NCBI GenBank assembly: GCA_963580285.1
Contig: OY757025.1
Coordinates: 122,299,223 to 122,363,222, forward strand
DNA: 64,000 nucleotides
From: Lucinisca nassula
Taxonomy: Eukaryota; Mollusca; Bivalvia; Lucinida; Lucinidae
Reading direction: 5' to 3'
The notes beneath the pieces are model-generated. The model did no database searches. It was not told the DNA's origin and saw only the letters and a program-made list of their open reading frames with translations. The position numbers were made by a program, and so were the translations under genes. Below, piece after piece: positions 35,170-46,900 of the stretch (position 1 is its first letter; each line of letters begins with the position of its first letter).

Positions 35170-35764
35170 CCCTTTACCACTCAGGGATTTTGTGAATTTT
35201 CACAGTGTTGCACCTGACAGCAACTTCAACTAGCCAGTTTCATAATGGATGGTCTGTTTTACACCAAACTCGGTATGAATGTTCATTGGGCAGTAGCCTT
35301 TCAAATTCAACCTTTCATGACTTGATCATTGTTGTCATGGTAAAGAGGGGGCATCTCAAAGTTGGCAAAAAGTGTGTTTTCACATGAATTTTTGACCACA
35401 TTTTAATCTTCACACAGTTGTCAAGGCAACAATTAAGGTGTTTGGCACTGGCCATTTTCACTGTTTGCAGCATGTTTTATCAGCATCAATTTTCAGGCAT
35501 TTTTGACTCCAGACACCCTCAGATATAAATTTAAGCGGCCGGTTGGGCCATAAACCCAAAATTTTTCGGGATCCCCCCCCCCCCCCCCAGACTATTTTTA
35601 GTGGGGAGGCACGCGAAAAAACAGGTCACTTTTTTGCCCAACAAATCCTAAAGCAAACATAACTATCCAGGAGTAGAAATGCAGATTTTAGGTGCTTCTG
35701 GGGCTTAAAATTGGGGGGGGGGGGGGTGCAGACACATAAAAACACGTATCTGAGTGGTAAAGGG
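35170..35764. mobile_element. piggyBac-like MITE (TTAA target), inner
   Basis: The ends are CCCTTTACCACTCAG at 35170 and CTGAGTGGTAAAGGG at 35750-35764, a perfect 15-bp inverted repeat, flanked by TTAA at 35166-35169 and 35765-35768. It contains a C run (35575-35589) and a G run (35713-35726) in inverted arrangement. Confidence 0.85.
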
Positions 35765-35807
35765 TTAAGGAGAAAATCAATAATGTACACCAGTCAACAG
35801 TAAGTAA

Positions 35808-35813
35808 TTTATT
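35808..35813 (-). promoter_or_regulatory. Candidate polyadenylation signal for PYM
   Basis: On the - strand it reads AATAAA, 265 nt after the PYM stop, inside the outer TTAA element. Further AATAAA sites follow at about 35080 and 35028. The site actually used is not known. Confidence 0.45.
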
Positions 35814-36077
35814 GATTTTCCCCAAGGCGGACCCTTACCTGTTGAAGACAGAGGACTTCTCTTCTGTGAGCACTGAGGGCTACATAATATTATGTAATGA
35901 AATGATAGTCCTTAATAATCAAGAATAAATGCCTTTAATGATTAATAATATTAGGCTCTAGATCCAATGGTTTTTGAAATATTCGCATAATATTAAGGCT
36001 CTAACTTCAATACTTTTTGAGATATTTTGCTGGCAAGATTTCATCCAGCACAGTGAGGGTTAACATTTAAAGACTTG

Positions 36078-36579
36078 CTACAAGTCCTCTAAATCTAATT
36101 CCAAGTCTTCAATTTCTGATAAAACTGAATCTTTCTTTGATATTTTCTCTAACTGTTCCTTTTCTGGGTTTTTAAGTTCACCACTCTGAATCCTTTTTTC
36201 CAAATCTTCAACCTGTTTTAATTTCTTTCTCAAGTTTCTAACTTTCTTAACAATCTCTGCTTTTTCTCTGCCCCCAGATTCTGATTGGCTGGAAGCATGT
36301 TTTGAATCACCTGATTGCTCCAGACCTAATCTAGACTTCTCTGATTGGCCAGAGCTAATTTTAGTCTCTGACAAGGCTTGAGTGACATTGTTCACATGTT
36401 TTTCAGCAGCACCTTGTTGCTTCTTCTTTTCTTTTCTTTTTGCATTCTTCTTTGCTGCTTTTGACATCGGAATGTTGGGATCTAGTGTCTTCTTGCTACT
36501 GGTATCGGCATCTGCTGGGTTCAAACCTGGTGGTAATGTGGGCTTGCTTTTCAACCATTGCATCCCTCTGTTTTCATAC
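36078..36579 (-). CDS. PYM1: PYM exon 3 (C-terminal, with stop)
   Basis: The acceptor is at 36582-36580 (TTTTTTACAG on the - strand). The first base completes the Val codon split with exon 2, then [20 protein letters not shown] follows. The stop TAG is at 36080-36078. It encodes residues from about 51 on: basic region, linker and C-terminal coiled coil. Upstream open frame in the intron is not coding. Confidence 0.95.
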
Positions 36580-39500
36580 CTGTAAAAAAGAAGTTCTATG
36601 TCAACAGGTACACTCCAACTTCTTTGAAACACCTTTTTTGGGATCCAATACAAATCTGTTTTAGTTAAACAATTGCGTTCTATCCACAAAAAATATACGT
36701 ATTTTCCATATATTCTTACATTTTTCACGCTTCATCTTCAAACTGTGTTATGTTATATTCAAAGCAATGTTACATTGAAACTTGAAAAATGTTTTAAAAA
36801 GGTTAACCCTTATCCTGCTGTTCATAATCATAATGCAAACACGCCTATACAAATACATTGCCACCTTTATCGCCGAAAAAATGAAAATTTTATTATGAAA
36901 AATTGTGATATTTTTCTTATTTCTGCTCAAAATATAGATTTTGGACACTCGTTAGAACTGCCTCAGCAAGGCGGTTCTAGCGAGTACCCACAATCTATAT
37001 TTTAGAGCAGAAATAAGAAAAATAAGGTATACCCCCTGAAACCCCAGTTTTACTATATAAAAGTGGGGTTCAAGGGGGTCAAAATTATACATGTATAGGC
37101 GTGTTTTCGTGATGCAACCCCTACCCTTGTAAGCAGTGTAGATGACCAGATGACTCCTTCAGAAGCCATCTGATTGGGATCTACACTGTTTGGAACTCAG
37201 TTTCTTAATTTCAATGAATATACGTGTATGTCATCAAGTGACCGGCCCCGATAGCTCAGTTGGTAGAGTGTCCGCTCCGGGGAACGGGAGGTCTGGGGTT
37301 CGACCCCGGGCCGCGACATACCAAAGTCGTTAAAAATGGTACTAGCTGCTCCTCGTTTGGCACTCAGATTTACGGGGTAGAGCTAGGACTGGTCGATCCA
37401 GTGTCAGGATAATGTGACTGGGTGTGGTATCATGTAATGTGTCTGGGACATGATACTTCAGTGAGGCAGCACTATAAATGTGAGCACTGAGCTCCCTGTC
37501 GCAACCAGACACCGTCGTGATATGACTGAAAAATTGTTGAAAGCGACGTTAAACCCGAATTCACACACACATGTCATCAAGTGATTTGATAGGTTGCTAG
37601 TCAGAAATGGGTGTGGCAAATTAACTTATTCACCAGGATAAGGGTCAAGGTGTTCTAATCATTACTAACAAAAATGATTTTTTCGACATCAGCATGCAGT
37701 GGAAATTTGTGGCAGTATCTTTAGCAATAAACTGTCAGTAAACATCTTGCTCTTGAAATATCTTCAACAATAGAGCTGACACAAAGACTGACACACTATA
37801 ATTAGTCTATTTCAAAGTCTGTGAGCCTAGGCCATTATTTGTTTGATTTGAGGTTTAACATCCCCGTCAACTCTATTTAGGTAATTCTGGAGATGTTGCT
37901 TCCAGATATATGGGACTTTTACCCGACACTGAGATGAAATGACATCTCAAGCCCTGCCGCCCAATGAAACCAATAGGGAATATATGCACTGGATTGTCCG
38001 ATTTGCACCACTTTGACTGGACAGGCTTTGTTTACCAGTACCCATCTGCAGTCAATTTCAGCACTGCATGGAAGCATCATGCAGCCAAATCTATTAATCC
38101 AAGCCCCGATGGGCAGCGGCACACCAAGACCATTAATGAAGCTCTAATAGCCCTTCAGAAACAGAATTGAACATTACGGAGAATGCTACATGTAGGGTTG
38201 TTATAAAGTCAGTGAACCATGAAATGTATCAATATGCCAAGGTTAAAAATAGATGCTTGTATTAAAGTTGCCATTTCTAGATACATGTTTGTTCCAAGTA
38301 TCATTAATGAGGCTCTTATAGTCCTTGAGAAATGGACTTGAACATTAAAGGGAATGGGTACACCTTCAGGGGAGACAATTCCTGCAAAAGTATTATTCTC
38401 TCCCATGCTCCAACTCTTAAAGGAAAGGAAAGAATTTGCTCCTGAGAATGGAGCGTGATAGCTCAGTGGTTAGTGCACTTGCCTCTGATGCTAGAGGTCC
38501 CGGGTTCAATCCCGGCAGCGGCGATAAAATTTCGGTGTGCGAACACGCTCCATTGGCATCATTTGCAGGGATGAATGTCACAAAGTGCACCGTCCTTCGG
38601 ATCGGGACGTTAACTAAAGGCCCTCTGTGCAGGGAGAACCATCCCCTGTGCAGGTTAAAGACCCCTACCGTAATTACATGATTACTGTGTAGGCTTTCAT
38701 CCTGCAAACCTGGTGAATATGTAATGTACACCTGCGAGTAATGGTCAGATGTGACCGATAGTACAAGAGGGCCCAGAGGGCCCTGAATCGCTCACCTGTG
38801 TATCAGTGTCTCTCGTACATTCTTGGCCCAAGAGCTATAATTTGAAAAAAAACTTGGTAGTGGTCCACTATGTGAAGCTTCATACCAAATATCAAAGACC
38901 TGGGCCTTCTGGTTTCAGAAAAGAAAATTTTTAAAGGTTTTCCCTATATAAGCCTATGTAAAACTACTGGGCCCTGGCGGGGGACACTTTTGGTGACAGG
39001 ACCATAATTTGAACAATCTCAGTAGAGGTCCACTAGATAAAGCTTCACGCCAAATATCAAAGACCTGGGTCTTCTGGTTTCAGACGAGAAGATTTTTAAA
39101 GTTTTTTTTCAAATATAAGCCTATGTAAAACTAGTGGGTACCGGCGCGGGCACATTTTTGGCCTCAGGGCAAACATCTAAACAATCTTGATAGAGGTCCA
39201 CTGGATGAAGCTTCATACCAAATATCACAGACCTAGGCCTTGCTGTTTCAGAGAAGAAGATTTTCAAAGATTATCTCTATATAAGTCTATATAAAACCAA
39301 AGGGCCCCTGGGCGGGGGCATTTGTGGCCTGAGGGCTATAATTTGAACAATCTTGAAAGAGGTCCACTAGATAAAATTTCACACCATATCAAAGACCTAG
39401 GCCTTGTGGTTTCACAGAAGATTTTTAAAGATTTTCCATGTATAAGTCTATGTAAAACCAAAGGGTCCCGGAGCGGGGGCATTATTGGGCCCAGGGCTAT

Positions 39501-42500
39501 AATTTTAACAATCTTGGTAGAGGTCCACAAGATGAAGCTTCACACCAAATATCAAAGATATTTGCAGTTTTGGACAAGAAGATTTTTTTAAAGATTTTCC
39601 TTATAGATATGTAAAACCAAAGGGAGCCGGGGCGGGGACATTTTTGGCCTCAGCACTATAATTTGAACAATCTTGGCAGGGGTCCACTAGTTGAAGCTTC
39701 ATACAATATAGCAAAGACCTGGGCCTTGCTGTTTCATAGAAAAAGATTTTTAAAGATTTTCCTTATATAAGCCCATGTTAAACCAAAGGGCCCAGCACAA
39801 TAAGTTGAACAATCTTGGTAGGGGTCCACCAGATGAAGCTTCATACCAAATAGCAAAGACCTGGGCCTTGCGGTTTCAGAGAAGATTTTTAAAGATTTTC
39901 CCAATATAAGCCCATGTAAAACCAAAGGGCCCCGGAGTGTGGGCATTTTTGGCCCCAGCACTATAATTTGAACAATCTTGGTAGGGGTCCACTAGATGAA
40001 GCTTTATACCAAATATCAAAGACCTTGGCCTTGTGGTTTCAGAGAAGAAGATTTTTTAAGTTTTCGGTGAAAAAATCTATTTTTGGCTCCTGTGACCTAG
40101 ATGTGCAATGGAATGGAACCATTTGAACAACTTTGAAAGGGGACCACCTAAGGATCATTCCTGTGAAGTTTGGTCAAAATCCGATGAGTGGTTTAGGAGA
40201 TGTCGTTTGAAGAAAAAGTTTGCGGACGCACGCACGACGGACAAAAAGTGATCCCAAAAGCTCACCTCGTCACTACGTGACATGTGAGCTAACAAGAAGA
40301 AAGAAAGGAAGAAAAGGAAATTCTTTCCTTTAAGAATAGACCTCTGTTTCATTGGGGCAGGGCTTATAGAAAAGCGAACAGGAAGCCCAAAACTTGTCTC
40401 CCTTTGAAAAATGGTGGAAAAAACTGCCAGGTGCTCCAATTCATCTTAAGGCGGATGCTAGGGTTGTCTCAAATGTTGACATATTGACAAATGGAAGAAC
40501 ACACAGAAAGCCAGACTCCTACAGGCTACACCATGCAAAACTTCACCTAAATACATGTAATATGTTCCCTTTAAACTCCACTTTTAAATAGTTAAACTGG
40601 TGTTTACAGGAGTATACATTATTTTTCTATGGTTCTAATGAGTACCCACAATCCATGTTTAGTGCAGAAATATTAAAAATATCAGAATTTTTATCTGAAA
40701 AATTTTCTTATGGTAAAATTTTCAAGGTATTTGAATAGATGAGCACCCCCGCCCATAGGGGCTTGAAGAAATATATGGGCTACACGATGCTTCCACGCAG
40801 AGCTGAATCCAGCCCGCACACTAGTAGTGGCAAACCGCTTAGAGGATCTAAGCCTGTCCAGGAACCCTGGTGCGAGGCGGACCGTCCATGCTAATAAACC
40901 TTTTTGGTTTCATTGGGCACCAGGGCTTGAGATGTCTTTTCATCTCAATGTCGGGTAAAAGTCCCACAAAATTGGAAGCAACGTCTCCAAAATGACCTTT
41001 ACAGTGTTGACGGGGACTTTAAACCTCAAATCAAACAAACAAAAATTTGAATAGATGAGTTTCCGTAATGAGGCACAACATTAATGATCTCGAAATTACT
41101 CTTAGCACTGCTACTGCTTGTTTTTTTGAATTGGCATTTAATGGCCCAGTCAACACTACTTTAGTTCATTTTGTCAGTTTTCCTATTCACACATTTCCTG
41201 GGTAGGCTTATACGTAAGCGGATAACCAGTACAGTGCACATTCTTTTGCCAGAAACTGACAACTGCCCTTCTTGAATCAGCAAAAGGGAGATAGTGACTG
41301 TATAAAAGATTTCATGATCAATCTTCACAAAAGAATGTTGCCGAACCCCGGCAGGTATCGAACCCGCGTCCCCCTGATCACCAGTCAGACATGCATCCTA
41401 CTGAGCTACCAAGACCGGCATCCTTAGTACTGTTACTGCTTGTGGAACTATGTAGACATATACAAATTTAGCACAAAAGAGCCTTTAGAATCCAAATGAA
41501 TGACAGAAAATATTTTCCCCAGAAAACATGAAATAAAAATTTCCAGGTTTTATCAAACAAATTAGGTAGGGGTGGGGAACCCCCAAACAGACATTTTTTT
41601 TTATTTGAAAGCAATTGTCAACTCACACAGGGACTTCATCTTGTGGAACATAGCCATCTTTAACTCGTCTTGCCTTCCTCCAGGTTCCATCTGGTCGCTG
41701 GCTGGCAGGAATAAATGCCTCACCTGAGAAATAAAAAAACATGAGGAAAAGCCTTCGAGCTTACAAACCAGAGGACCAGTGGTCCTGTAAACGCTCACCT
41801 GACACCTGTTCCTGGTGTACATTTTAATGTTTTTATATATGTTTTTAGCCTCAGAGCAGGGGTACACAATTTGTGGGGACAAAATTCTTATGTCTAACAA
41901 TGTGATAAAACTTTCCACCTATTCCTACCTTTCTGACAGTTCGAAGGCCATGCTTTCATTATGGTTTATTCCATTTGTCATATTTTTTTAACTTTTCATA
42001 TTATTTAGGGAATGTCTGATTGACAAATATGAAGCAACGTCTCCAAAATGACCTTTACAGTGTTGACGGGGACGTTAAACCTCAAATCAAACAAACAAAT
42101 GTCTGATTGACAATGTGCTGGGAAAGAGCACTTGACTCCTTGATTTTCCACTTGTACAGTTTTACTTAATACCATCTACATTGTAAAAACTATGACGAGC
42201 CTGAGTACTATATGATATATGCCAAGTTTCAAAGCCATTGGCCTTACGGTTCTGGAGAAGAAAATTTTTGAAGGTTTTTTACCATATATGGGCGTGGCGG
42301 CCATCTTGGTCATGTGATCTAGACCGTACTGGCAACTTTTCATTTGTTCAACTCACAAAAGCTCCATATTGAATTTCACTTAAATTGGCTCAGTAGTTTC
42401 TGAGAAAAATTTTTTTTTATGAAATATGAAATCGGAGTGACCTTGGTCTAAGGTCAATGAATGACCTTGACCTTTCTTACCCATAGATCTTCATCTATTC

Positions 42501-43931
42501 AGTTACTTTACCTAATCTACAAATTTTGGTGACACTGTCTTCAATGGTTTCCCTAAATATCCATTATTTTCACTTTTTCCTATGCAAAAGCCTAAGTCAG
42601 CAAATTTGACATTACTGTAAAATAGGTCAAGATCAACCCAAGGTCACCATTTGAACAAATTATGATAGGCCCAAGTACCATATGCTAAATGCCAAGTTTC
42701 AAGGCCATTGGTCTTACGGTTCTTGAGAAGAAGAATTTCAAAGTTTCTTTACCATATATGGGCTTGGTGGCCATCTTGGTCATGTGATCTAGACCATGTT
42801 GGCAGCTTTTCATTTGTTCAACTCCCAAAGGCTCCATATTGAATTTCACTTCAATTGGCTCAGTAGTTTCTGAGAAAAAATGTTTGAAATATGGAACCTG
42901 CGTGACCTTGGTCTAAGGTCAATTAATGACCTTGACCTTTCTTACACATAGATCTTCATGTATTCAGCTACTTTACCTTATCTACTAATTTTGGTGACAC
43001 TGTCTTCAATGGTTTCCTAAAAATCCATTATTTTCACTTTTTCCCATGCAAAAGCCTAAGTCGGCAAATTTGACATTGCTGTAAAATAGGTCAAGGTCAA
43101 CTCAGGGTCACCATTTGTGCAAACTATAATGGGCCTGAGTACCATATGCCACATGCCAAGTTTCAAGGCCATTGGCCTAACGGTTCTGGAGAAGAAGAAT
43201 TTTTAAGGCTTTTTACCATATATATATAGGCGTGACGGCCATCTTGGTCATGTGATCTAGACCATATTGGCATTTTTTCATTTGTTCAACTCACAAAGGC
43301 TCCATATTAAATTTCACTTAAATTGGCTCAGCAGTTTTGGAGAAAAAATGTTTGAAATATGGATCCTGAATGACCTTGGTCTAAGGCCAATGAATGACCT
43401 TGACCTTTCTGATCCATAGATCTTCATGTATTCAGTTACTATACCTGATCTACAAATTTTGGTGACACTGTCTTCAATGGTTTTCCTATAAATCCATTAT
43501 TTTCACTTTGCCCCATGCAAAAGCCTACTTCGGCAAATTTGACATTGCTGTAAAATAGGTCAAGGTCAACCCGGGGTCACCATTTGTACAAACCATGATG
43601 GGCCCGAGTACCATATGCTACATGCCAAGTTTCAAGGCCACTGGCCTTATGGTTCTGGAGAAGAAGATTTTTGAAGGCTTTTTACCATATATGGGCATGG
43701 CGGCCATCTTGGTCATGTGATCCAGACCCCGGGAACAAACTTTCGTTCCCCCATCCCACTGAGGCTCCATATGAAATTTTGCTTTGATTGGCCCTGCAGT
43801 ATAGGAGAAGAAGATCTTTGAAAATGGTGGACGGACGACGGACGGATGGACGGACGACGGACCATGGCTATACTATAAGCTCACCTATGAGCCTAAAGGC
43901 TCAGGTGAGCTAAAAAAACAAACAAACAAAA

Positions 43932-43962
<31 letters not shown>

Positions 43963-46900
43963 GGAACAGATAAGCAGGGTATTTGCGTAAATTTAAAGAA
44001 TACCCAATTGAAAATTAAATTAAAGGGTAACAAAACCCAGATGAAAATCAAAGATACCCAAATCTAACTGACATACTTGCATATAATTCTTAAAGATTTG
44101 ATACTTTCAGTTACCTTTATGTATAATAACCTGCACACAGTTGTCATTTATTTTGCTTTTTTAGATGCTTGCTTTTAGTGATGTACATGAGGGGCGTGAT
44201 AGCTCAGTGGTTAGTGCACTTGCCTCTGATGCTAGAGGTCCCGGGTTCGATCCCCAGCAGCGGCGATAAAATTTCGGTGCCTGAACACGCTCCATTGGCA
44301 TCATTTGCAGGGATGAATGTCATAAAGTGCACCGTCCTTCGGATCGGGACATTAACTGGAGGCCCCCTGTGCAGGGAGAACCATCCCCTGTGCAGGTTAA
44401 AGATCCCTGCCGTAATTACATGATTACTGTGTAGGCTTTCATCCTGCAAAACCTGGGGTGTATGTAATATACACCTGCGGTAATGGTCAAATGTGACCGA
44501 CGCAGTATCAGAAGATAGATAGATATGTACACAACAGTTTACTGTAAAACACTTACATTTGCCGGCCATTTTATTTTGGCGCTATTGGAAGCCAAGGTAA
44601 AAATGCCAATAAACATAAAAAAGAATACCAAATTGACAGAAATTTATTTCCAATACACATCACAAGTATGATATAGGGAGATACGTTTTATCAAGTCTTT
44701 CTCTTTGCTTAACTTGTTAATTACCTGGTATTAAGCCATTTAGCATGCTCAACAAAGCTGAATAAAAGCAAAAACTATGTCAAAAATCGTATAATTGATA
44801 TCGATTGATGGCTTTGCCTGCGAATAAACTGACAAATCAAAGAACAATAGAACTGATTTGTTTTTGCACACACAAAGAACAATGCAATGTGGAAATTGGA
44901 AAACAGTTGAAAATCACTGTATATGACTTTCAAATCGCCATTTTAAACTCGTTCCGGTATGCATAAGACAGATAGGGGTACGTAAGAAATCACGGATTTT
45001 TTTTTTAATTTTTGAAAATCGAAAATCCGCCAAAAGGTCCACTCCTGAAAACCGCCAAAATTTGCTGTTGCCAAATTTTAGTGTCTTACAGTAAGCAAAA
45101 AACATTGGAGAGATGCATTTAGGCCTCTGTCAAGTTATATATATGGTTTTGTTTGTCTGATTTGAGGTTTAACGTCCCAGTCAACACTGTAAAGGTCATT
45201 TTAGAGACATTGCTTCCAATTTTGTGGGATCTTTACCTGACATTGAGATGAAATGACATCTCAAGCCCTGTCGCCCAATGAAACCAATAGGGTTTATTAG
45301 CATGGACGGTCCTCCTCACACCACAGTTCCTGGACAGGCTTAGATCCTCTAAGCAGTTTACCAGTACTAGTGTGCAGGCCGGAACAGATAAGCTTTTGTA
45401 TGGAATTGGGTATACTCACTATATTCAACTTTAATTGGGTATCTGAAGAGATGACTGGGTATCAGCTCATATTTTGTTTAATTGGATAGCTGATTATTTA
45501 AGCTAGTACCATACAACTTGATGGCCCCCGCCCACAGGGGCTTGAAGAAATATATGGGCTGCAAGATGCTTCCACGCAGAGCTGAATCCGACCCGCACAC
45601 TGTGTTCTGTATAGTGTCAAATGAGATTTTTGAATATTATCCGTGAAATTAAACCAAAACTAATGTTTAACATTTTGGGTTTTTGAAGTTTTAAACATTA
45701 TGGAACCAGTCTCTCCTGACATTTATTTGCTTATTTTGTTGCCTAAAAGGCATTTTAAAACTACCTACCATCATGACAAAATGTAGTCGATGTGCCTTAT
45801 TAACAAACAGAAATAAGATTAAAGCAGGTATATTTTTTGTCTAAATTTATTCGAAGAAAGAAGTAGTTGAATGTACAAAATGACTTGTGGCAAACACTTT
45901 TAAAAGGATGACGGTTTAACAATACATGTAGTAATTGCAGAAAATAATTAATGCTTTTGTTTGATTTGAGGTTTAACGCCCCAGTCAACACTGTATAGGT
46001 CATTTTGGAGATGTTGCTTCCAATTTTGTGGGACTTTTACCCGACACTGAGATGAAATGACACCTCAAGCCCTGCTGCCCAATGAAACCAATAGGGTTTA
46101 TACAATGGTAGAGTATGGAATCGTAAGTTATTTTGCTCACCAGAGAAAATGAGGCTAAGGACCTATTACCTTGTGTCACGTAGTCCAAAGATGTGTCCAC
46201 TCTCATACAGTCGTTTTTCGTGGGCGGACTATTTTATTATTTACTATAGTAAGATACCTTTGTGTTACCTTTGTTTGTTTTGGAGTTCAATGGTCAACAC
46301 TATTTAAGTTAATTTTTGTACCGGTCACATTTAAGGCTGCCAAGATTAATGGTATAATCGATTAATCGATCGATAAATTCCACAAAAATGATTATCATTT
46401 CTGATTTGCTTTTAATCAATTACTTGATAGGTACAATTTACTACCCAAAGTTACATGTATGCCTAAAATAGCTGGATGAGGGACAAACAGTGCAGACCCT
46501 GATGAGATGCCGCATTATGCAGCGTCTCATCTGGGTCTACACTGTTTGCTCAGGCCTGTCTGTTCAAATATACATATGGTAAGACAAGTAAAGCATAGCA
46601 TAGATAAGAAAGCAAGACAAGTAAAATTATAACAACAACCTTAGCGATTACTAATCGATTATCGATTGTAATGACAGGACTGATAATCAATTATCTTTTC
46701 AGCTCCGATTAGCCAGCCCTAGTCACGTTACCTATCCACACTTTTCCTGGACAGGCTTGTACATAAGCAGTTAACAAGTACAGTGCACATTCTTTCACCA
46801 GAAACTAACAACTGCCCTTCTTGAATAAGCAGAAGGGAGAGAATGACCGCAGAAAAGATTTCATGATCAATCTCCATGAAAGAATGCTGCTGACCCCGGC

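Larger units (their letters stand above)
34387..36059. mobile_element. piggyBac-like non-autonomous element (TTAA target), outer
   Basis: TTAA at 34383-34386 and 36060-36063 flank ends CCCTCACCATGCTG and (other strand) CCCTCACTGTGCTGG. There is no transposase. A second TTAA element (35170-35764) and a family H palindrome (34509-34572) lie inside. Its right end is 14 bp beyond the PYM stop codon, so the PYM 3' UTR runs into it. Confidence 0.7.

Noticed and set aside
36580..36728. Extension of the PYM ORF upstream of exon 3 (ORF begins at 36728)
   Set aside because: The acceptor at 36580-36582 and the exact fit to exon 2 (VPV-YEN) show that the first 50 codons are intron.
37242..37320. Functional tRNA gene
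   Set aside because: Boxes A and B are good, but the same sequence is followed in three places by one 240-bp body, a CA tail and, twice, clear target duplications. It is a SINE head.
41601..41918. 105-residue - strand ORF covering PYM exon 2 in another frame
   Set aside because: The conserved PYM reading is in a different frame and bounded by splice sites; this ORF is a shadow.
44190..44270. Functional tRNA gene on the family B head
   Set aside because: Three copies share the long body and the LINE-like tail, so it is a SINE.
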